Source of the DNA: Chloroflexota bacterium
Lineage (GTDB): Bacteria > Chloroflexota > Anaerolineae > Anaerolineales > JACQED01
NCBI GenBank assembly: GCA_016200785.1
Contig: JACQED010000058.1
Location: forward strand, 1-5,063
Length of the DNA stretch: 5,063 nucleotides
Direction of reading: 5' to 3'
Shown one piece after another: positions 1 to 4,427 of this stretch (position 1 is its first letter; the number at the start of each line of letters is the position of its first letter). The notes beneath the pieces are model-generated. The model was not told the origin of the DNA. It saw only the letters and a program-made list of their open reading frames with translations, and ran no database searches. The position numbers were made by a program, and so were the translations under genes.

Positions 1-317
1 CAGCAGGTGAGAGCGCGGGCGCGCGGCTGAGGCGCGTATTCGAGATGCTCGCCATTCTTGATCAGGCCTTGCGCGTTGAATTCCTGCTGTAACTCGGCAA
101 GGGACACGGTCTCGCGCGGATGGCACGGCGCGTCGCCGGGATAATAGCGGCCCACCGCCATGACGGGCGGGAAACAGCCGCCGAGCCAGCCGAGATGCGT
201 GCCGCCGTTCTCCTCGGCTTTGGCGGCGGGGGTCGCAGTCTGAACGAACAGGAACGCGAAGCCTGCCACGATTGTCATCGTCATCATCAAAGCCAGTGTT
301 CGCCGTGTGCCGTCCAT
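1..317 (-). CDS. Exported protein of unknown function, N-terminal part (3' end outside window)
   Basis: I do not recognise this protein. The reading frame runs from an ATG at 317 to the window edge, giving 105 complete codons without a stop. The start is supported by AGGAG (326-330 on the plus strand, read as CTCCT) 8 nt upstream. The N-terminus is a textbook signal peptide: a basic stretch (TRR, residues 4-6), a hydrophobic core over about residues 8-25, and a likely signal peptidase I site after Ala-Lys-Ala at residue 34. The mature part begins acidic and Gly-rich, has a GWLGGC segment (Cys48), then Cys65 and Cys105, so disulphides or metal binding are possible. No lipobox is seen, so a soluble secreted or periplasm-facing product is more likely than a lipoprotein. 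It is divergent from the FHA/PP2C operon, and a functional link to it is not shown. The frame is well supported; the function is unknown. Confidence 0.75.
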   Translation of the reverse strand, partial: MDGTRRTLALMMTMTIVAGFAFLFVQTATPAAKAEENGGTHLGWLGGCFPPVMAVGRYYPGDAPCHPRETVSLAELQQEFNAQGLIKNGEHLEYAPQPRARALTC

Positions 318-426
318 GTCGTTCGCTCCTCGTTGCTCAGTTCCGCCGCTCCTTCCGGTCGCGTCAATTTGGGCGACGTTGCTTCTGAGAACTGTGGACA
401 GGATACGCCGAGTCGGGCTGGCAGGC

Positions 427-456
427 TTGATCACAGGCTGACAGAATTCTGATAAG
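427..456 (+). promoter_or_regulatory. Candidate sigma-70-like promoter for the FHA/PP2C operon (weak)
   Basis: TTGATC (427-432) and GATAAG (451-456) are 18 nt apart, each matching four of six consensus bases. The -10 box would lie in the loop of the 437-467 dyad, so a protein on the dyad would compete with polymerase. The match is weak and could be chance. Confidence 0.25.
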
Positions 457-467
457 AGTCTGTCAGC
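437..467. repeat. Perfect 8-bp inverted repeat, possible operator
   Basis: GCTGACAG (437-444) and CTGTCAGC (460-467) are exact reverse complements separated by 15 nt. A second palindrome, CAGAATTCTG (442-451), overlaps the left arm. The centre-to-centre spacing of the arms is 23 nt, roughly two helical turns, which suits a dimeric DNA-binding protein. There is no T tract, and it lies well upstream of both starts, so an operator fits better than a terminator. Confidence 0.4.
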
Positions 468-511
468 ATCGTTGCCCTTGCGCGCCAGATGCGCCGGGGA
501 GCATTCTGCGG

Positions 512-517
512 TAGAAT
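512..517 (+). promoter_or_regulatory. Possible -10 hexamer (TAGAAT) upstream of the membrane FHA gene
   Basis: TAGAAT differs from TATAAT at one position and would place transcription start near 524, only about 13 nt before the ATG at 537. The 16-18 nt upstream shows no good -35 box, so it would need an activator. If it is used, the upstream ATG at 489 cannot be a start, because it would not be transcribed. Confidence 0.3.
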
Positions 518-527
518 CGGGCTACGT

Positions 528-531
528 GGAG
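528..531 (+). promoter_or_regulatory. Ribosome binding site that decides the FHA gene start
   Basis: GGAG ends 5 nt before the ATG at 537. The in-frame ATG at 489 has no comparable Shine-Dalgarno sequence and would put a 16-residue Arg/Gly-rich extension before the hydrophobic segment. I therefore chose 537. Confidence 0.65.
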
Positions 532-536
532 ATAGG

Positions 537-1493
537 ATGAAGTCAAGCATATTTGGCATCACACTCATCGCACTCGCCGCGCTCGCCGCTCTGGCTCTGT
601 GGCTGGCGTCGGCGTCGCTCGTCGCGGCGCGCGTCGGACAGCAGGCAACGGCGACTCCCGAGCCGACCAACGGGTCGTGCCTCACACTGCCGCTCGAACA
701 GCAGTCGGGCTGTTTGGCGACGAAAGCCGCCGCCGAGGAAATTCTGCGGCAGACGCAGGAAGTCATCGGCGTCACCGCCACAGCGCAAGCCGTCGAGCAA
801 CAAATCCAGGGGACGATTGCGGCGCAGGCGGCGACCCCGACTCCGGCGCCGACCATCGCCGTCGTCGCGCCCACGCCGGAGGGCTTCTCCCTGGTCGTTC
901 CCGGTCTCGACATTCGCCTCAATCTGTTGAGCATCGCCGGCCTCGCCGTGTGCGGGGCAGGGGGGATCGCGCTGATCGGCCTCGGCATCTATCTCGTCCG
1001 CGGCGCCGGGGGCGATGAAGAGGAAGAAGCATCGCCGGTCGTCGTCGCATCGGCGACGACCGAGCCGTCCGCCGAAGTGCGAACGTTGTTCCGACGGGAG
1101 CCGGAACCCGCGCCAGCGCCTCCACCCATCGCCGCGCCTCCGGCGCAGGCGGCACGCGTCGAACCCGCCGCGCCGGCCGGCTTCCCCGTTCTCATCGCCG
1201 GCGACGGCACTCACATCCCGGTCACTTCCGGCGATTTCTCGATCGGGCGCGCGGCCCCAAATGATTTCGTCGTGGATGCGCGCTTTCCGGGTTTCGAGAA
1301 CGTCTCGGCCGAGCACGCCCGTCTCGTGCAGGACGCGGCGGGCCGCTGGTTGATCGAAGACCTCGGCTCAGCAAACGGGACGTTCATTAACGACCGGCCG
1401 ACGACGATGAACGTGCTCAGCGACGGCTGGCGCATCAGCCTCTCCTCGGTTCAATTTACCTTTCGTCTGCCCATGCCGGAGGAGCGCGCATGA
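537..1493 (+). CDS. Two-pass membrane protein with cytoplasmic C-terminal FHA domain
   Basis: A 318-residue protein that should bind phosphothreonine peptides at the inner face of the membrane. Residues 4-31 form a first hydrophobic segment after a single Lys. Residues about 34-118 are a Thr/Ala/Pro-rich stretch with a Cys pair (48 and 59) and a Gln/Ala/Glu-rich, probably helical part (60-98). Residues 129-154 are a second membrane segment, followed by Arg155 and an acidic cluster (160-164), then an Ala/Pro/Glu linker to about 216. The FHA domain covers about 217-310 and keeps the key residues: Gly237-Arg238, Ser257 and His260 (SxxH), and Asn280-Gly281. With a two-pass hairpin the FHA domain is cytoplasmic and the Cys-containing loop is outside; this topology is inferred. 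The first segment could instead be a cleaved signal peptide, leaving a single-pass protein with the same FHA location. It is the first gene of the operon, and its stop overlaps the next start by 4 nt (ATGA). Confidence 0.88.
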   Translation: MKSSIFGITLIALAALAALALWLASASLVAARVGQQATATPEPTNGSCLTLPLEQQSGCLATKAAAEEILRQTQEVIGVTATAQAVEQQIQGTIAAQAATPTPAPTIAVVAPTPEGFSLVVPGLDIRLNLLSIAGLAVCGAGGIALIGLGIYLVRGAGGDEEEEASPVVVASATTEPSAEVRTLFRREPEPAPAPPPIAAPPAQAARVEPAAPAGFPVLIAGDGTHIPVTSGDFSIGRAAPNDFVVDARFPGFENVSAEHARLVQDAAGRWLIEDLGSANGTFINDRPTTMNVLSDGWRISLSSVQFTFRLPMPEERA

Positions 1494-3421
1494 CCTCTGC
1501 CTCCCAACCCCCCGCCGCCGATAGCCGGGTGACGTGTGTGAATTGCGGCGCGGAGAACCGCCTCGAGGCCCGCTTTTGCTATCGTTGCCGCAACCCGCTC
1601 GTCGGCGCTCTCGCGAGTCCCACGCCGCCTCTTGCGGCGACGCTGCCGGAAGTTACTCTGCCGAAGCTGGACGCGCCGGCCCCCGACGCCGAGCCGCCGG
1701 CGTTTGCCGGAGACACGACGAGAGTCGCCCGCGCATCGCGCGACACAGTCAAATTTACTCCGGTTCCCTCACTATCCGGCGCCACCCACCCCCTCAGCCC
1801 CCGCGCCGAGTTTCCTCCGCGCCCCGAAGGCTCGTTCTTCCTCCGACGCTACGAGTTCGAAGCGCTCGTCGCCAACGACGGCGTGTTGAACACGTATCGC
1901 GCGCGCGACAGCCGGCCCTCCCTCGTTTGCCTGAACGCGACGTGCGAATTGCGCAGCGTTGCGCAGCCGGCCGGGGAGGGGTGGCGATGCTCGCGGTGTG
2001 GCTCCACTCTGACCGACAATCCCTCCGCGCGGTACTTGATCAAAGAGAGCGTCGCCGTTGACGTGCTTGGCCGCGAGCCGGAGGTCGCCCAGCGCGGCCT
2101 AATGCATTCGGCGCTCGTCGCCCCGACGCACTACTTTGCCGAACGCCTCGGGCCGGAAGTGCGCCAATGCGTCGTCGTGCCCGATGCCGGCGCGGAGCGC
2201 GCGTCGAACGTGCAGCCGCCGCAACCGATTGACACTGTCCTCAACTGGGGACTCGATCTGGCGCGCGGCCTCGCTCATCTTCACGCCCAGCGCATCGCCT
2301 TCGCGCGCATCAAGGATGAGCGCATCGCGCTGACGCCGCACGGCGCGGCGCTGATCGACTTCGCCGCCTGCCGGCTGTGGCCGGCCGACACCCGGCCCGA
2401 GGCGATGGCCGAGGACGTGGCGAACGACTTGCGGGCGCTGGCCGCGGAATTGATCTTCCTGCTCACCGGATCGCGCTCGTTCGACGCGGAAACGACCCGC
2501 CGGGTCGTCTCAACCGAAACCGTGGTCGGCTTCTTCGCCCGCGCCCTGCCACCCGGCCCCGGCTTTGCCACCGCGGCGGAAATGATCGGCGCGCTCGACG
2601 AACTGCGCGGACCGGAGCCGCCGAAGGGACTCAACATAGACCTGTGCGTTGGCCGCGCGACTCATGTCGGCCAGGTGCGCACCTTGAACGAAGACAGCCT
2701 GATGGTGATGGAATCGGTGCGGATGCACGAGTCGACCGCGCGCCCATTCGGCTTGTTCGTCGTGGCCGACGGGATGGGCGGCCAGCAGAGCGGGGAGGTG
2801 GCCAGCCGAATCGCGCTCGACGCGATCGCCCGGCGCGCTCAGGTCGATCTCTTTTCCGCGGTTGGGGGCGGCACGCCCAGCGCCACTGCCGCCCGATCGG
2901 CGGCATGGATCACCACGGCGGCGGAGGCCGCGCATCGCGCGGTGGCCGAGCGCCGCGAGGCGGCCCACAGCGACATGGGCTCGACGCTGGTGATGGCGCT
3001 GGTGGACGGTGTGGCGGCGACGGTGACGAGCATCGGCGACAGCCGGGCCTATCTCGTCGAGGCCTCCGGCGAGATCGTGCAGCTGACGACCGATGACTCG
3101 CTCGTCCAGCGGCTGGTCGACTCGAATCAGATCACCGCCGACGAGGCTCGCCAGCACCCGAAGCGGAGTGTGATCCTGCGCGCGCTCGGCGCGGGCGCCT
3201 TCCAACCGCCGGACGTTATCACGCGCGAACTGTTCCTCGGCGACCGCCTCGTGCTGTGCTCCGACGGCCTGAGTTCGATGCTCGACGATTTGATGATGGC
3301 TCAGATCGTCACCGGCTCCGCGTCGCCGCAGGAGGCCTGCGCGCGCCTCATCGAGGCGGCCAACGCCTCCGGCGGCGAAGATAACGTGTCGGTGATCGTC
3401 GTGGAGGTTGTGCCGGTGTGA
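1490..3421 (+). CDS. Zinc ribbon / pseudokinase / PP2C-type Ser/Thr protein phosphatase fusion
   Basis: A 643-residue cytoplasmic protein expected to remove phosphate from Ser/Thr-phosphorylated proteins. The start has GGAGGAG (1478-1484) 5 nt upstream. Residues 16-33 are a four-Cys zinc ribbon (C16, C19, C30, C33), followed by a Pro/Ala/Thr-rich linker. Residues about 120-375 resemble a Hanks-type kinase but are degenerate. The Gly-rich loop is poor. Lys185 (in YLIKE) may be the beta-3 lysine. The HRD triad reads F271-A272-R273, the usual metal-binding Asn is Arg278, and DFG reads D290-F291-A292. A second four-Cys cluster (C147, C152, C167, C170) lies inside the N-lobe. Residues about 385-643 are a PP2C (PPM) domain with its motifs intact: N400-E401-D402, D427-G428-M429-G430-G431, the GDSR motif (516-519), S591-D592-G593, and G629-E630-D631-N632. 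The length of this domain is normal for bacterial Stp/PstP-type phosphatases. The pseudokinase probably regulates or targets the phosphatase; this is inference. Confidence 0.93.
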   Translation: MTSASQPPAADSRVTCVNCGAENRLEARFCYRCRNPLVGALASPTPPLAATLPEVTLPKLDAPAPDAEPPAFAGDTTRVARASRDTVKFTPVPSLSGATHPLSPRAEFPPRPEGSFFLRRYEFEALVANDGVLNTYRARDSRPSLVCLNATCELRSVAQPAGEGWRCSRCGSTLTDNPSARYLIKESVAVDVLGREPEVAQRGLMHSALVAPTHYFAERLGPEVRQCVVVPDAGAERASNVQPPQPIDTVLNWGLDLARGLAHLHAQRIAFARIKDERIALTPHGAALIDFAACRLWPADTRPEAMAEDVANDLRALAAELIFLLTGSRSFDAETTRRVVSTETVVGFFARALPPGPGFATAAEMIGALDELRGPEPPKGLNIDLCVGRATHVGQVRTLNEDSLMVMESVRMHESTARPFGLFVVADGMGGQQSGEVASRIALDAIARRAQVDLFSAVGGGTPSATAARSAAWITTAAEAAHRAVAERREAAHSDMGSTLVMALVDGVAATVTSIGDSRAYLVEASGEIVQLTTDDSLVQRLVDSNQITADEARQHPKRSVILRALGAGAFQPPDVITRELFLGDRLVLCSDGLSSMLDDLMMAQIVTGSASPQEACARLIEAANASGGEDNVSVIVVEVVPV

Positions 3422-4113
3422 ATGAGGTGATTTGCCCCAATTGCCAGGCGGGTCTGCCCGCCCAGGCCGAGTACTGTGACAACTGCGGGGTGCATCTGCG
3501 CGCAGCGCCGGCTGGACCGCGCCCCGAGGCCGCACCCCAGACTGTGGTCGAGGGGGCGCAATTGACCGTACCGATATGCCCGGCGTGCCAACACCAATCT
3601 CGCGCCGTGGCCAAATTCTGCGACAACTGCGGCGCGGCCCTCGCCGGCCTGCCGCCCGGCGCGACGCCGCGTCTGCGCGATGTTGCGCCGACGATGATCG
3701 AGTCGCGCCCCCCGGCAGACGTGCCCGCAGTCAAAGCGCCGCCCTCAGACAAAACGGTGCTCGAGCCGAGGGCGCAAACCGTATCCTTTGTGGCCGGGCA
3801 CTTGGTGATCGTCGCGACGGGCGCACGCATCGAATTTCCGCCGGGGCGCACCGATATTTACGTGGGCCGGGAAGACCCGGTGGGCAACGTCTTTCCCGAG
3901 GTGGATATGACTCCGCATGGCGGCGAGCAGGGCGGCGTGTCTCGCCGGCACGCGCGGTTTAGCTTGAAGGACGGAGAGTTGGTTATTGAGGATCTCAATA
4001 GCACCAATTTTACTTTCGTCAACAATGAACGCGTCATGCCCGGCGCGCGCCGAGTCGTTCGACATGGCGACGAAGTGCGCTTCGGGAGAATCAAGACGCG
4101 GTATGAGCGATGA
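3418..4113 (+). CDS. Double zinc ribbon / FHA domain protein
   Basis: A 231-residue soluble protein, probably a phosphothreonine-binding adaptor. The start is GTG at 3418, overlapping the previous stop by 4 nt (GTGA), with GGAGG (3403-3407) 10 nt upstream. The ATG at 3422 is in another frame. Two zinc ribbons come first: C6, C9, C20, C23 and C54, C57, C68, C71, each of the CPxC...CDNCG type. A Pro/Ala-rich linker (about 75-122) follows. The FHA domain spans about 125-226 with Gly150-Arg151, Ser175 and His178 (SRRH), and a core ending in Ser195-Thr196-Asn197-Phe198. The position after Asn197 is usually Gly, so the phosphopeptide loop is atypical. Three similar Thr motifs, T42-V-V-E, T92-M-I-E and T113-V-L-E, lie in the linkers and could be kinase targets bound by an FHA domain. 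No membrane segment is seen. It is the last gene of the operon; the paired ribbons echo the N-terminus of the phosphatase. Confidence 0.9.
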   Translation: MNEVICPNCQAGLPAQAEYCDNCGVHLRAAPAGPRPEAAPQTVVEGAQLTVPICPACQHQSRAVAKFCDNCGAALAGLPPGATPRLRDVAPTMIESRPPADVPAVKAPPSDKTVLEPRAQTVSFVAGHLVIVATGARIEFPPGRTDIYVGREDPVGNVFPEVDMTPHGGEQGGVSRRHARFSLKDGELVIEDLNSTNFTFVNNERVMPGARRVVRHGDEVRFGRIKTRYER

Positions 4114-4121
4114 TACATAGC

Positions 4122-4136
4122 GCGGCTTCCAGCCGC
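4122..4136. repeat. Short inverted repeat just after the operon
   Basis: GCGGCT and AGCCGC form a perfect 6-bp stem around a 3-nt loop, starting 9 nt after the last stop codon of the operon. It is placed where a terminator would be, but the following bases (AACCGAACG) contain no T tract, so intrinsic termination is not supported. It may instead stabilise the 3' end of the message or belong to the repeat cluster that follows. Confidence 0.4.
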
Positions 4137-4150
4137 AACCGAACGATGGG

Positions 4151-4192
4151 ACACGGATGAACACGGATTTCACGGATTCGGCTCATCCGTGT
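4151..4192. repeat. Palindromic element with 10-nt-period ACACGGAT iterations
   Basis: ACACGGATGA (4151-4160) and TCATCCGTGT (4183-4192) form a perfect 10-bp inverted repeat with a 22-nt loop. The left arm and the loop carry three copies of (A)CACGGAT beginning near 4151, 4161 and 4171, a period of 10 nt. From memory, similar ACACGGAT-type palindromes are scattered between genes in several environmental bacterial genomes; I could not check this here. Confidence 0.6.
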
Positions 4193-4203
4193 GTAACCGT
4201 TCA

Positions 4204-4217
4204 GTCCGCCGCCGGAC
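4204..4217. repeat. Small inverted repeat
   Basis: GTCCG and CGGAC form a 5-bp stem with a 4-nt loop (CCGC). Alone it would be negligible in GC-rich DNA; it is listed because it sits in a row with five other palindromes. Confidence 0.3.
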
Positions 4218-4223
4218 CTTTAC

Positions 4224-4282
4224 CACGAAGGCACGAAGACACGAAGGACACAAAGAAAGCGTCGTGAAACTTGGTGTCTTTG
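4224..4282. repeat. CACGAAG tandem iterations with an inverted partner
   Basis: CACGAAG occurs at 4224, 4232 and 4240, followed by the variant CACAAAG at 4249, giving steps of 8, 8 and 9 nt. Bases 4234-4246 pair imperfectly with 4270-4282 (11 of 13 Watson-Crick, plus one possible G-U pair), so the element can fold into a hairpin with a loop of about 23 nt. It looks like a dispersed non-coding palindromic element; no transposase is present. Confidence 0.6.
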
Positions 4283-4288
4283 CCCGCA

Positions 4289-4335
4289 CTCGTGCGAGCA
4301 CGGGTGTGTCGCCTGCCCCCGTGTTGTTGCGGGGG
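4289..4335. repeat. Overlapping GC-rich palindromes upstream of the binding-protein gene
   Basis: CGTGC/GCACG (4291-4295 and 4298-4302) and CCCCCG/CGGGGG (4316-4321 and 4330-4335, 8-nt loop) form two hairpins. CACGGG (4299-4304) can alternatively pair with CCCGTG (4318-4323), so two mutually exclusive folds are possible. No T tract follows the last stem (TGGTGGTTAG), so I do not call a terminator. Confidence 0.45.
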
Positions 4336-4418
4336 TGGTGGTTAGAAAGGGCCGCGTGACCTGAACGCTTACGAAAAATCTTCGCGGTCAGCGTGGTCGC
4401 TTCAAGGGAATACTATAC

Positions 4419-4424
4419 GGAGGT
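4419..4424 (+). promoter_or_regulatory. Ribosome binding site supporting the GTG start of the binding protein
   Basis: GGAGGT is a strong Shine-Dalgarno core but ends only 3 nt before the GTG at 4428, a short spacing. No ATG lies in frame nearby, and the GTG gives a complete lipoprotein signal, so it remains the best start. Confidence 0.6.
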
Positions 4425-4427
4425 CGA

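Larger units (their letters stand above)
318..536. promoter_or_regulatory. Divergent intergenic region between the exported protein and the FHA/PP2C operon
   Basis: These 219 nt separate two divergently oriented starts, so promoters for both directions should lie here. The region holds an 8-bp dyad (437-467) and two weak plus-strand hexamer candidates, listed separately. On the minus strand I found only an isolated TTGACG (plus-strand 362-367) with no acceptable -10 box at the usual distance, so I make no promoter call for the leftward gene. Confidence 0.5.
4114..4427. other. Gene-free intergenic region of 314 nt
   Basis: I see no supportable coding frame here. The first two thirds is occupied by the row of inverted and tandem repeats listed separately. 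The last 90 nt, from about 4337, has no clear repeat and should hold the promoter of the binding-protein gene. TACTAT (4411-4416) resembles a -10 box but has no matching -35 and lies too close to the ribosome binding site to be convincing. Confidence 0.6.

Noticed and set aside
120..452. Plus-strand frame of 110 codons across the exported-protein gene and intergenic region
   Set aside because: It lies antisense to a frame with a clear ribosome binding site and signal peptide, and its own translation shows no recognisable feature.
489..536. Upstream in-frame ATG at 489 as start of the membrane FHA gene
   Set aside because: It adds 16 Arg/Gly-rich residues before the hydrophobic segment and has no good ribosome binding site. 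The ATG at 537 has GGAG at proper spacing, and TAGAAT (512-517) would lie inside the longer version.
543..1316. Minus-strand open frame opposite the membrane FHA gene (257 codons)
   Set aside because: Arg/Gly/Asp-rich low-complexity translation, no start context, and fully covered by a well-supported gene on the other strand.
1850..2640. Active Hanks-type Ser/Thr kinase
   Set aside because: The overall pattern is kinase-like, but the HRD Asp, the metal-binding Asn and the DFG Gly are replaced (Arg273, Arg278, Ala292), and the Gly-rich loop is poor.
2510..3535. Long open frame on the minus strand opposite the PP2C region (341 codons)
   Set aside because: Its translation is rich in Arg, Ala, Gly and His with no domain, it lies opposite a gene with intact PP2C motifs, and such frames are common antisense artefacts in GC-rich DNA.
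4122..4136. Rho-independent terminator after the operon
   Set aside because: The 6-bp stem is in the right place, but no T tract follows it. The later hairpins (4151-4192 and 4316-4335) lack one too.
4151..4255. CRISPR-like short repeats
   Set aside because: The repeat units are 7-8 nt with 1-3 nt between them. There are no unique spacers of about 30 nt and no cas genes.
4114..4427. Insertion sequence or transposon remnant
   Set aside because: There are inverted and tandem repeats but no transposase fragment and no target-site duplication that I could identify, so only repeats are annotated.
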